Source: JAFDYH01 sp049840875
Lineage (GTDB): Bacteria; Bacteroidota; Bacteroidia; Chitinophagales; Chitinophagaceae
Direction: 5' to 3'
Length of the DNA stretch: 64,000 nucleotides
NCBI GenBank assembly: GCA_049840875.1
Contig: JASGJE010000024.1
Location: 1-64,000 of the forward strand
The translations under genes were made by a program, and so were the position numbers. The stretch's first letter is position 1, and each line of letters opens with the position of its first letter. Shown in pieces: positions 17,835-26,768 of the stretch. The notes under the pieces were generated by a model, which had not been told where the DNA came from, did not search any database, and saw only the letters and a program-made list of their open reading frames with translations.

Positions 17835-18629
17835 TTAACTTCTTTCAATCTTCTTATAACTAACTACTACACCACGAATCAACGACGAACTAAATCCACG
17901 ATGTTCCATCTCGTTCAAGCCGGCAATCGTACAACCTTTTGGTGTAGTTACTTTATCTATCTCCTGTTCCGGATGAGATCCCTTTTGTAATAAAAGTTCT
18001 GCGGCGCCTTTTACTGTTTGTGCAGAAATCAATGAAGCAGTTGCAGCATCGAATCCGATTTCGATACCTCCTTGTATATTGGCCCGGATGTAGCGCATTG
18101 CATAGGCAGTACCACATGCGGCAAGAATAGTTGCCGCTTCCATCAGCTTTTCATCTATTGTTACCACTTTACCCAATCGGTTAAACAAGTCATTTACATA
18201 CTTCACTTGATCTGCATTGGCGTATTGACTGCAAATACAGGTCATGCTTTCCTGTATTGCAATAGCAGTATTAGGCATAGCACGAAAAACAGGAATATCA
18301 GTCTTGAAAACTTCCTCCATCTCGCTTATTAAAACTCCTGTAACAACAGAGATGAGAATTTTTTCTTTGGTGAGATCCTTTTTAATACCGCTTAATACTT
18401 CTGCTACCTGGTAAGGTTTTACAGCTAAAATTATTACTTCATTTTTCTTAACGGCTGCGCTATTATCACTTGTTACATTTATTCCTTTCTCATTTAAATC
18501 TTTCAGCGTGTTTGTGTTTCGCTTGGTTACGGTCAATTCAGACGCTTTGCTGAATTTACTTTTCAATAAACCTTCGGCGATAGCCGTTCCCAGATTTCCC
18601 CCCCCGATAATGGCAATTTTTTTGCCCAT
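17835..18629 (-). CDS. proC: Pyrroline-5-carboxylate reductase
   Basis: ProC catalyses the last step of proline synthesis, reducing 1-pyrroline-5-carboxylate with NAD(P)H. The 264-residue protein starts with the Rossmann motif IAIIGGGNLGTAIAEGLL. It has VILAVKPYQVAEVL, FRAMPNTAIAIQESMTCI and the C-terminal substrate domain with AAATILAACGTAYAMRYI and VTTPKGCTIAGLNEMEHRG. The last is the family signature that binds the substrate carboxylate. It follows purL by only 13 bases on the same strand, so the two form an operon. Confidence 0.96.
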   Translation of the reverse strand: MGKKIAIIGGGNLGTAIAEGLLKSKFSKASELTVTKRNTNTLKDLNEKGINVTSDNSAAVKKNEVIILAVKPYQVAEVLSGIKKDLTKEKILISVVTGVLISEMEEVFKTDIPVFRAMPNTAIAIQESMTCICSQYANADQVKYVNDLFNRLGKVVTIDEKLMEAATILAACGTAYAMRYIRANIQGGIEIGFDAATASLISAQTVKGAAELLLQKGSHPEQEIDKVTTPKGCTIAGLNEMEHRGFSSSLIRGVVVSYKKIERS

Positions 18630-18642
18630 GTTGATTCTAAGT

Positions 18643-20874
18643 TTATAATGAACTTAATGCCGAGCCTGCTTTCTCTTTTTTCAAATAACCTTCAATCGCC
18701 TCATCATATTTATCCTTCCACCAATCAATTGTTCCCCAGAATTCACCATCAATAACAATTTCACCACTCGTTACAACGCCGGCTTTTTGAAATGGAAAAT
18801 CGCCGAGGTTTGATTCAAACTTCTTTACATCTTCAAGCGCTACTGTAACTACCACACGGCTTTGACCTTCACCAAACAAAAATGCATCTTTACGAATATC
18901 ATCTTTACTTATGATTGAAAATCCGAGTTCCCTGCCAAAACCACATTCATTTAGCATTGTAAATACGCCACCTTCACTAACGTCGTGGGCAGACTGAATA
19001 AGATCAGATTCAATTAACCGGGCAACAATTGCTTGAAGTTGAAATTCTTCTTCCAATTCAAAATAAGGAGATGCAGAGTATCGAACGTTGCAAAGCTTAT
19101 GAAGATATTCGGAGGAGCCAAGATCATTGGTTTGTTTGCCAAGTATGTAAATAATGTCTCCCTCCTCCTTAAAGTCTAGTGTCATTTTCTTTCTTATATC
19201 ATCAAGCAAGCCCACCATGCCAATAGTTGGAGTTGGGTTTACCGGACCATCTGGATTTTGATTATAGAAACTTACATTCCCCCCCGTCACTGGTGTGTCA
19301 AATTTGCGACAAGCTTCCCCCATCCCTTTTATTGCATTTACAAACTGCCAGTAAACTTCAGGGTCATATGGATTACCAAAATTCAAACAATTGGTAACAC
19401 CCAAAGGCTTGCCACCACTGCAAACAATATTTCTTGCCGCTTCACTGACCGCTATCATTGCGCCTTTATATGGGTCTGCATAAACATAGCGACTGTTGCA
19501 ATCAGTCGTCACAGCGAGGCCTTTGTTTGTTCCCTTCAGCGAAACGACTGCTGCATCGGTTGGAGTATTAGTCGAAGCATTTACCGTTCCTACCATGCTA
19601 TCATATTGAACGTAAATCCAGCGTTTAGAAGCTATTGAAGGAAGTTGAATCAACTTTTCAGCTACTCCTTTTAAATCTTCAGGAACAGGAATAGCACTTT
19701 GATCAAATCTCTTTATTTCTGAAAGATATTTTGGCTCTTTATAATCTCTCTCATACTGTGGTGCGCCGCCGCCCAACACCAATTCAAAAGCAGGTATTTC
19801 TGCTTCTAATTGTCCATCCATATAGAATTTCAGCAAGCCATCACCCGTCACCTCACCTATAACCGAGCAAGGCAAATCCCATTTTTCAAAAATGGCTTTT
19901 ACTTCTTCTTCTTTTCCTTTTTCGGCCACGAGTAACATACGCTCCTGACTTTCGCTCAGCAAAAGCTCCCATGCCTTCATATTTTTCTGGCGCATTGGCA
20001 CTTTATCCAGGTCGATGCGCATGCCTACTTCTCCCTTAGCGCTCATCTCCGCAGTAGAGCAAATAATACCTGCTGCTCCCATATCCTGCATACCTATCAC
20101 GGCACCTGTTTGTATTACTTCGAGGCAGGCCTCCAGCAATTTTTTTTCCTGGAAAGGATCGCCAACCTGTACCGCAGGCAACTCTTCAGCACTCTCTGCA
20201 GTAATATCTGCCGAAGCAAACGATGCCCCTCCGATTCCGTCTTTTCCGGTAGCGCTACCTACGAACATAACTGGGTTGCCAATTCCGGCGGCGGTTGCAG
20301 AAACTGTTTCACCCGCTTTTACAATTCCAACACTCATTGCGTTTACAAGAGGATTAGTGTGATAACAGTCATCAAAATAGATTTCCCCACCCACAGTTGG
20401 TACGCCGAAACAATTTCCATAATGACCTATACCATGCACCACACCTGCTAGTAAATGTTGCGTTTTATCTTCCGATAGATTTCCAAAACGAAGGGAATTC
20501 AAAGCCGCAATAGGCCGGGCACCCATTGTAAATATGTCGCGATGTATTCCGCCCACGCCTGTGGCTGCACCTTGAAATGGTTCTATCGCTGATGGGTGAT
20601 TGTGCGACTCAATTTTAAAAACGACTCCAAGATTATCGCCAATATCCATCAGGCCCGCATTTTCTTCACCTGCCTTTACGAGCATACGACCACCTTCACG
20701 AGGTAAAGTCTTCAACCACTTGATTGAATTCTTATAGCTGCAATGCTCACTCCACATACCCGAGAAAGCACACAATTCATTAAAATTTGGAATGCGGCCT
20801 AATTTCTTTTTTATCAGCTCAAATTCTTCTTCTGTGAGACGGAGTTGCTGCGCGGTCTTAGCGGTTATTTCCAT
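18643..20874 (-). CDS. purL: Phosphoribosylformylglycinamidine synthase subunit PurL
   Basis: PurL uses ATP and ammonia from PurQ to convert FGAR to FGAM in purine synthesis. At 743 residues it is the small form that works with separate PurS and PurQ, neither of which is in this window. Landmarks are MWSEHCSYKNSIKWLKTLP, the metal and ATP site FKIESHNHPSAIEPFQGAATG, the glycine loop GSATGKDGIGGASFAS, and in the second half VTGGNVSFYNQ and AHDVSEGGVF. It starts at ATG 20874 and is followed closely by proC. Confidence 0.97.
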   Translation of the reverse strand: MEITAKTAQQLRLTEEEFELIKKKLGRIPNFNELCAFSGMWSEHCSYKNSIKWLKTLPREGGRMLVKAGEENAGLMDIGDNLGVVFKIESHNHPSAIEPFQGAATGVGGIHRDIFTMGARPIAALNSLRFGNLSEDKTQHLLAGVVHGIGHYGNCFGVPTVGGEIYFDDCYHTNPLVNAMSVGIVKAGETVSATAAGIGNPVMFVGSATGKDGIGGASFASADITAESAEELPAVQVGDPFQEKKLLEACLEVIQTGAVIGMQDMGAAGIICSTAEMSAKGEVGMRIDLDKVPMRQKNMKAWELLLSESQERMLLVAEKGKEEEVKAIFEKWDLPCSVIGEVTGDGLLKFYMDGQLEAEIPAFELVLGGGAPQYERDYKEPKYLSEIKRFDQSAIPVPEDLKGVAEKLIQLPSIASKRWIYVQYDSMVGTVNASTNTPTDAAVVSLKGTNKGLAVTTDCNSRYVYADPYKGAMIAVSEAARNIVCSGGKPLGVTNCLNFGNPYDPEVYWQFVNAIKGMGEACRKFDTPVTGGNVSFYNQNPDGPVNPTPTIGMVGLLDDIRKKMTLDFKEEGDIIYILGKQTNDLGSSEYLHKLCNVRYSASPYFELEEEFQLQAIVARLIESDLIQSAHDVSEGGVFTMLNECGFGRELGFSIISKDDIRKDAFLFGEGQSRVVVTVALEDVKKFESNLGDFPFQKAGVVTSGEIVIDGEFWGTIDWWKDKYDEAIEGYLKKEKAGSALSSL

Positions 20875-21013
20875 TTGATTGCGCCTGTCTGGCGATTCTT
20901 TTGGGGTAAATTGATTAAATAAGCGGCAAATCTACAAACTATGCCTAAGGTCAACCGGCTAAGTTGTCAACTTTTTATGAATAAAATTATATTTTCGGGC
21001 AAATCGACTTCGT

Positions 21014-22285
21014 TTGGACTATTTTTTATTTGCAGGCTATCTTTTATTATTTGCATGGATTGTTACCAAAGTAAAATTTTTCTCGAATGCCGGTTTATCC
21101 AGGTCGCAGGTCATTATTCTTTTTTTACTAAAAGTAATGGCTGGCATTTTTTATGGATGGGTAGGAGTTTATTATGGCCAAACAATGGTGGTAGACACCT
21201 GGGGGTATCAGTATCTTGGCTTGCAGGAATATAAATTACTCCAAACTGACCCAGGACAGTATTTTGCAAACTTTTTTAATGGTGGCAGTAAACAAGAACT
21301 CTTTAATTTTCTGACAGCGAAAAATTCCTTTTGGAATGAAATGAAATTTCGGGCAGTTATCAAATTGCTTTCAATATTCAACATTTTCAGCTTTGGTAAT
21401 TACTATATCAATGTAATCTTCTATAATTTTCTTACGCTGTTTGGACCTGTAGCTATTTACCGGGTTATGAAAGATGTGTTTCCGGTAAAGAAAGTCATTT
21501 TGATTTCCGGCGTATTCTTTCTTCCATCTTTCCTGTTCTGGGCAAGCGGCATTCATAAAGAGGGATTAATTTTTACAGCGATTGGTATGATTGTTTACAG
21601 TATGTATTCCATTACTAAGACTCATCGCTTTAAGACACGATATATTTTATTTACCATTTTTGGATTGTTCATAATTGCTATCCTTCGGAATTTTTTGTTC
21701 GTGGTCATAGTACCAGCCCTCATTGCATGGTTAGCTGCAGCCAAGTATCCAAAATTCTCACTTCAGGTATTCAGCTTATTTTATTTGCTATTTATTGCAT
21801 TCTTTTTTACAGCAAAAAATATTGATCCACGTCTTGATCTTCCAAGAATAGTTGTAGCAAAACAGCGTGAGTTTCTCGACATGAGTGGTGGCTCAATGAT
21901 TCCCGTAAAAGAATTAAAGCCAAATGGTGGCAGTTTTATAACCTCATTACCAAATGCTATAGATTTTTCGATACTACGGCCACATCCAACTGATGTGATT
22001 CATTTACTCTCTCTTATGGCCACGGTTGAGACTGATTTGTTACTTATTTTCTTTGCTTTGTTTCTTTTTTTCAGAAAGAAAGAACGATATAATCGTCCCT
22101 TTATCTATTTCTGCCTTTTCTTCTCATTTACAACTCTTCTTTCGATCGGCTACACAGTAAATTTTATAGGGGCTATAGTCCGATATCGAAGCATCATCTT
22201 ACCTCTGCTTATTACTCCGATGTTTGCAAAAACAGATTTCAATAGAATCTCTGCACTTTTCAAAAAGAACGCTCCATCCAAATAA
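21014..22285 (+). CDS. Polytopic membrane protein, unknown function
   Basis: A 423-residue protein with about ten hydrophobic spans, for example FLFAGYLLLFAWIV at the start, YILFTIFGLFIIAILRNFLF and VFSLFYLLFIAFFF. Between spans are a segment DTWGYQYLGLQEYK and a C-terminal part with positive loops. The pattern resembles EpsG/Wzy-type polysaccharide membrane proteins or family-39-like glycosyltransferases, but no decisive motif is visible. The open frame has no ATG before the first span; TTG 21014 is the first workable start after the in-frame stop at 20978-20980. It is divergent from purL. Confidence 0.75.
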   Translation: MDYFLFAGYLLLFAWIVTKVKFFSNAGLSRSQVIILFLLKVMAGIFYGWVGVYYGQTMVVDTWGYQYLGLQEYKLLQTDPGQYFANFFNGGSKQELFNFLTAKNSFWNEMKFRAVIKLLSIFNIFSFGNYYINVIFYNFLTLFGPVAIYRVMKDVFPVKKVILISGVFFLPSFLFWASGIHKEGLIFTAIGMIVYSMYSITKTHRFKTRYILFTIFGLFIIAILRNFLFVVIVPALIAWLAAAKYPKFSLQVFSLFYLLFIAFFFTAKNIDPRLDLPRIVVAKQREFLDMSGGSMIPVKELKPNGGSFITSLPNAIDFSILRPHPTDVIHLLSLMATVETDLLLIFFALFLFFRKKERYNRPFIYFCLFFSFTTLLSIGYTVNFIGAIVRYRSIILPLLITPMFAKTDFNRISALFKKNAPSK

Positions 22286-22519
22286 GTCATTAATTTTCAA
22301 TACCTCTATCCACAAAAGTCATTCATATTATTTTTTTTATTAAAATATAGTTTTTGATCCGTTTTTAAAGAATTATTCGAAGTTTTAAACATTTTATCCA
22401 AAAAAAATAAAAAAATGTTTTGTTTTAATTGCAGAATCGTAGATTCGCATGCAACGATTGCTTTCCCGCCTTTGAATAATTACATTTATTTTTTATTTAA
22501 TATAATAAACAGATAAACC

Positions 22520-23533
22520 ATGTCAATTTCAAAATTGGAGTACATCTGGCTTGATGGTTATAAGCCTACACAAAGCCTTCGCAGCAAAACAAAAATTGAA
22601 AAAGATTTCAGCGGCAAATTGGAAGATTGTCCAATGTGGAGTTTCGACGGCTCCTCTACCGAACAAGCACCAGGTGGTTCATCTGATTGCTTATTAAAGC
22701 CTGTTTTTATCGTACCAGATCCTCAAAGAAAAAATGGATACTTGGTGATGACTGAAGTTCTGAATGCTGATGGCACAGCTCACGTTAGCAATGGCCGGGC
22801 TACAATTGAAGATGATGATAATGATTTCTGGTTTGGGTTTGAGCAGGAGTATTTCTTGTGGGATACAAAAACAAACAAACCATTGGGTTTCCCTGCCGGA
22901 GGTTTTCCTGGTCCCCAAGGCCCTTATTATTGCTCCGTTGGAGCAAGCAACGCATATGGAAGAAATATAATTGAAGAGCACCTGGACGCTTGTCTTGATG
23001 CAGGTATCAACGTTGAAGGTATTAACGCTGAGGTTGCAACAGGTCAATGGGAATTCCAGATCTTCTCTAAAGGAGCAAAACAAGCTGGTGATCAGATTTG
23101 GGTTGCCCGCTATATCCTTGAAAGAATTGGTGAAAAATACGGAGTTGCAATCAACTGGCATTGTAAACCACTTGGAGCTCTTGACTGGAATGGTAGTGGT
23201 ATGCATGCCAATTTCTCTAATTCATTATTGCGCAATGCCGGTAAAAAAGAAATTTTTGACCAGGTTTGCGAAGCTTTCCGCCCTGTTATAAAGGAACATA
23301 TTGAAGTGTACGGTGCAGATAACCATCTTCGCCTGACTGGTAAACACGAAACGGCCTCTATTCACGATTTTTCGTATGGCGTTTCTGACAGAGGTGCTTC
23401 GATAAGAATTCCTGTTGCAGTACCTGCAAAAGGATGGAAAGGATATTTGGAAGATCGTCGCCCGAATTCTGCAGCAGATCCTTACAAAGTGGCTGCAAGA
23501 ATTATAAAAACGGTTAAATCAGTGAAGGCTTAA
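22520..23533 (+). CDS. Glutamine synthetase, type II (eukaryotic-like)
   Basis: This enzyme makes glutamine from glutamate, ammonia and ATP. The 337-residue protein is of the short GSII type: SKLEYIWLDGY at the start, CPMWSFDGSSTEQAPGGSSD, the metal and ammonium glutamates in FGFEQEYFLWD, then GINVEGINAEVATGQWEFQ, NWHCKPLGALDWNGSGMHAN and the ATP-site HDFSYGVSDRGASIRIP. It lacks the adenylylation tyrosine region of GSI, so it is not controlled by GlnE. The upstream 234 bases are very AT-rich with no exact promoter match. It is followed by a hairpin and then by a GSIII gene. Confidence 0.95.
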   Translation: MSISKLEYIWLDGYKPTQSLRSKTKIEKDFSGKLEDCPMWSFDGSSTEQAPGGSSDCLLKPVFIVPDPQRKNGYLVMTEVLNADGTAHVSNGRATIEDDDNDFWFGFEQEYFLWDTKTNKPLGFPAGGFPGPQGPYYCSVGASNAYGRNIIEEHLDACLDAGINVEGINAEVATGQWEFQIFSKGAKQAGDQIWVARYILERIGEKYGVAINWHCKPLGALDWNGSGMHANFSNSLLRNAGKKEIFDQVCEAFRPVIKEHIEVYGADNHLRLTGKHETASIHDFSYGVSDRGASIRIPVAVPAKGWKGYLEDRRPNSAADPYKVAARIIKTVKSVKA

Positions 23534-23560
23534 TTTGCTGATCACTTTTATATTTTTCAA

Positions 23561-23588
23561 AATCCCCCATCAGTAGTGATGGGGGATT
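23561..23588 (+). terminator. Strong hairpin between the two glutamine synthetase genes
   Basis: AATCCCCCATCA and TGATGGGGGATT pair perfectly over 12 bp around GTAG. The plus-strand T-run after it is weak (TATGTCTTTATT). It most likely ends the GSII transcript, so GSIII has its own promoter. Confidence 0.7.
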
Positions 23589-23653
23589 TATGTCTTTATT
23601 AATTAACTCGTGTCTCTTCTTTAGAAGCAGCACTTCCCGGATATTGATTCATT

Positions 23654-23661
23654 TATATTTG
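23654..23661 (+). promoter_or_regulatory. Bacteroidetes -7 box TATATTTG for the GSIII gene
   Basis: An exact TAnnTTTG match. Transcription from it would begin about 23668, after the ATG at 23664. The initiation codon of the GSIII gene is therefore more likely ATG 23688. No clear -33 TTG is seen. Confidence 0.5.
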
Positions 23662-23687
23662 CGATGCCAAAAAAAGAACAAACAATT

Positions 23688-25880
23688 ATGTCAATCCGAT
23701 TTGATGCCATAAGCAATCTACGTAACCCTCTGCAGGTGAAACAGCAAAGCACTTCAAAAATCACATCGATTTTTGGAGAAAACGTTTTTAATACACAGAC
23801 TGCACGTAAGCATCTGAGTGATGAAGCATTTAAAAGTTTACAAGCTTCAATTAAAGCTGGTCAGAAATTAGATCGTAGTGTTGCCAATCAAATAGCAAAT
23901 GGCATAAGAGCATGGGCCGAATCAAAAGGCGTGACCCATTTTACGCATTGGTTTCAACCACTTACTGGTACGACGGCAGAAAAGCACGATTCCTTTTTTA
24001 CAATCAAAAGCGATGGTACTCCTATTGAGCAATTTGATGGAGACGCACTTATTCAACAAGAGCCGGACGCTTCTTCTTTTCCCAGTGGTGGATTGAGAGC
24101 AACATTTGAAGCTCGTGGCTATACCGCATGGGATCCATCTTCACCAGCATTTATTATGGAGATAGGTCAACAAGGCGGCACGTTGTGTATCCCGACAATC
24201 TATGTTTCTTACACGGGTGAATCTCTTGATTACAAAGCGCCTTTATTAAAAGCTCTTGAAGCGTTGAATAAAGCTGCAGTCGACGTTTGTAATTATTTTG
24301 ATAAAAATATTTCACGGGTAACTCCAACACTTGGCTGGGAACAGGAATATTTTGTAATTGATGAAGGTCTGTTTAATGCACGACCGGATCTTATTCTTTG
24401 TGGCCGCACAGTTTACGGGCATAGCTCTGCAAAAAATCAGCAATTAGAAGATCATTATTTTGGTTCAATACCAGAAAGGGTGTATGCCTATATGCGAGAC
24501 TTTGAAGAAGAATCGTATAAACTTGGCATACCCTTGCGTACAAGACACAACGAAGTAGCGCCAGCACAATTTGAATGTGCGCCTATTTACGAAGAAGTCA
24601 ACCTTGCTGTTGACCACAATACGTTATTAATGGATGTAATGGCCCGTGTGGCATCACATCATAATTTGAGGGTGTTGCTTCACGAAAAACCTTTTGCAGG
24701 AATCAATGGCAACGGCAAACATAATAACTGGAGCATGGCGACAGATACTGGTGTTAACCTGCTGGCGCCTGGCAAAACGCCAAAGACCAACCTTATGTTT
24801 CTGACGTTCTTTGTAAATACAATAAAAGCTGTTCATGATTATGCGGATATTCTACGGGCCGCAATTGCATCTGCGCCTAATGATCACCGTTTGGGAGCTA
24901 ATGAAGCGCCACCGGCTATTATTTCAGTATTTATTGGACAGGACCTTACTAAAGTACTTGAAGATATCAAAGAAAGAGTAGGTGATAAATTTGACGAGCA
25001 GGATGAAAGCATGCTGAAGATTGATATTCATAAAAGCATTCCTGAACTGCTATTGGATAATACTGACCGGAACCGCACATCACCTTTTGCATTCACAGGA
25101 AATAAATTTGAATTTCGTGCAGTCGGTTCATCAGCCAATTGTGCAAACCCGATGACCGTCTTAAACGTAATTGTCGCTGAAACACTAAAACAATTCAAAA
25201 TTGATGTTGACAGCCTGATTGAAAAAGGCGAGAAAAAAGAAATCGCCATTATGCATACCATCCGCGAATACATCGTTAAAAGCGAAAAAGTCTTATTTGA
25301 AGGAGATGGTTATAGTGAAGAATGGCAGCGTGAAGCAGCAAGGCGTGGATTGCCAAATGTAAAAACAACTCCACTGGCTCTCGATGCAATGATAACTGAT
25401 AAGGCTTTCAATCTATTTGAAAATAATAACGTTTATAGTCACATTGAACTGGAAGCAAGGCACGAAATCGAACTCGAAAAATATATCAAGAAAGTTCAGA
25501 TTGAAAGCCGGATCATGGGCGAGCTTGCAACAAGTCATATTCTACCTGCAGCGATCCGTTACCAGAATATACTGATCAGTAATATAAAAGGCTTACGTGA
25601 TGTTGGTCTTGCAGAAGAAACTTATGCTAATCAAAAACAAATATTGGAAAAAATTGCAGACCTGATCAGCAAAACCAGTGAACTGGTTGAAAAGATGATT
25701 GCAGCAAGAAAGGTGTGTAATAATATTGAAAACACCAGAACTAAAGCAATTGCTTATCAAAGCCAAGTAAAAGACACATTTTTTGATCCTATTCGTTACA
25801 ATGTTGATAAACTGGAATTATTAATAGATGATAAGGAATGGTATTTGCCTAAATACAGAGAAATGCTATTTTTGAGGTAA
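23688..25880 (+). CDS. glnN: Glutamine synthetase, type III
   Basis: GSIII is the large glutamine synthetase typical of Bacteroidetes and cyanobacteria. From ATG 23688 it has 730 residues, close to the Bacteroides fragilis enzyme; ATG 23664 would be upstream of the probable transcription start. Motifs are HWFQPLTGTTAEKHDSF, FPSGGLRATFEARGYTAWD, the catalytic ALGWEQEYFVID-like segment PTLGWEQEYFVIDEG, EVAPAQFECAPIYEEVNLA, HEKPFAGINGNGKHNNWS and FRAVGSSANCANP. It is complete. A GSII gene sits immediately upstream, so this organism has two structurally different enzymes for one reaction in tandem, separated by a terminator. Confidence 0.95.
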   Translation: MSIRFDAISNLRNPLQVKQQSTSKITSIFGENVFNTQTARKHLSDEAFKSLQASIKAGQKLDRSVANQIANGIRAWAESKGVTHFTHWFQPLTGTTAEKHDSFFTIKSDGTPIEQFDGDALIQQEPDASSFPSGGLRATFEARGYTAWDPSSPAFIMEIGQQGGTLCIPTIYVSYTGESLDYKAPLLKALEALNKAAVDVCNYFDKNISRVTPTLGWEQEYFVIDEGLFNARPDLILCGRTVYGHSSAKNQQLEDHYFGSIPERVYAYMRDFEEESYKLGIPLRTRHNEVAPAQFECAPIYEEVNLAVDHNTLLMDVMARVASHHNLRVLLHEKPFAGINGNGKHNNWSMATDTGVNLLAPGKTPKTNLMFLTFFVNTIKAVHDYADILRAAIASAPNDHRLGANEAPPAIISVFIGQDLTKVLEDIKERVGDKFDEQDESMLKIDIHKSIPELLLDNTDRNRTSPFAFTGNKFEFRAVGSSANCANPMTVLNVIVAETLKQFKIDVDSLIEKGEKKEIAIMHTIREYIVKSEKVLFEGDGYSEEWQREAARRGLPNVKTTPLALDAMITDKAFNLFENNNVYSHIELEARHEIELEKYIKKVQIESRIMGELATSHILPAAIRYQNILISNIKGLRDVGLAEETYANQKQILEKIADLISKTSELVEKMIAARKVCNNIENTRTKAIAYQSQVKDTFFDPIRYNVDKLELLIDDKEWYLPKYREMLFLR

Positions 25881-25922
25881 ATTATTTAGTTTTTCTAGCT
25901 TCGAAGACTGACAAGGAGAAGC

Positions 25923-25955
25923 GACCCTTCCGGGAAACTGGGAGGGTTTTTTATT
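25923..25955 (+). terminator. Terminator after the GSIII gene
   Basis: ACCCTTCC and GGGAGGGT form an imperfect GC-rich stem around GGGAAACT, followed by TTTTTTATT, 43 bases after the stop. Confidence 0.8.
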
Positions 25956-26161
25956 GTATACTTGCTTTAAAAGCTATAAACGTATTGTTTTATAAAATTT
26001 TACATATTTAATTTTAAAATACTTTATGTTGCTGACTGATACCAATAACCGAAAAACGTTTTCTTGGCTGTTACAACATGGTCGCTCTGATGTTGCACCA
26101 TCGATACGAAAAACAGGCGGCAGGAAGCTTCTGCGGTAAAAAAATTATAAAAAAAATTGAA

Positions 26162-26701
26162 ATGATTTCTATAGTTAACCCTTCCCAGATTGTCCTTAAA
26201 CCAGTCAAAGTAACCTTCTTTGAAATGCATGAACCGCCTATTGAAAAATTAGTGATAAGAACCGAAGTGAAGTTTCGTTTACTTGAAAAACCAATAGCGC
26301 CTGATGATTATCTTTTTTATTACTCGGAAGTTGGGAAACAACATTTTTGGCTGGATCGACTTGTCATGAGCAAAGATGCATTATCGGACTTGATTAATGC
26401 TGCGAATATCGAAATATACACAATGCATGTAAATGATAAACCCGCCGGCTATGCGGAATTTATCATCGAAAAAAAATTTACCGAAATTCTTTATTTCGGC
26501 ATCATGCCAGATTTTATCGGTCGTAGCTTAGGGAAATACGCTCTGGATTGGGCTATCCAACATGCATGGAGCTACAATCCTGAATGGATTCAATTAAATA
26601 CGTGTGAGTTAGACCATCCGCATGCCATACATAATTACCGCAAAAGAGGATTTAAAGAAGTAAGAACAGAAATTCACCAGCGAAAAGTTATTGAATCATA
26701 A
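26162..26701 (+). CDS. GNAT-family N-acetyltransferase
   Basis: A 179-residue cytosolic acetyltransferase from ATG 26162; earlier ATGs in frame (26078) add a basic extension with no family match. The GNAT core is seen as the strand MHVNDKPAGYAEFIIEKKFTEILYFGIMP. It is followed by the acetyl-CoA loop FIGRSLGKYALDWAIQHAW (Q/RxxGxG/A variant) and the C-terminal CELDHPHAIHNYRKRGFKE. This last part resembles the plant and bacterial acetyltransferases that place a CELDHP or similar motif before the NYRKRGF element. The substrate is not predictable. It stands between glnN and the convergent sulfur operon, with a hairpin shared at the 3' end. Confidence 0.85.
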   Translation: MISIVNPSQIVLKPVKVTFFEMHEPPIEKLVIRTEVKFRLLEKPIAPDDYLFYYSEVGKQHFWLDRLVMSKDALSDLINAANIEIYTMHVNDKPAGYAEFIIEKKFTEILYFGIMPDFIGRSLGKYALDWAIQHAWSYNPEWIQLNTCELDHPHAIHNYRKRGFKEVRTEIHQRKVIES

Positions 26702-26704
26702 AAC

Positions 26705-26752
26705 AAAAAAATGATTTGATCGATGCAACAAACATGATCAAACCATTTTATT
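26705..26752. terminator. Shared hairpin between convergent GNAT and MoeZ-like genes
   Basis: AAAATGATTTGATC and GATCAAACCATTTT form a long stem with one mismatch or wobble around about 14 bases, flanked by A-runs and T-runs. It can serve both strands. Confidence 0.65.
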
Positions 26753-26768
26753 TAAAGACCGAGCACCT

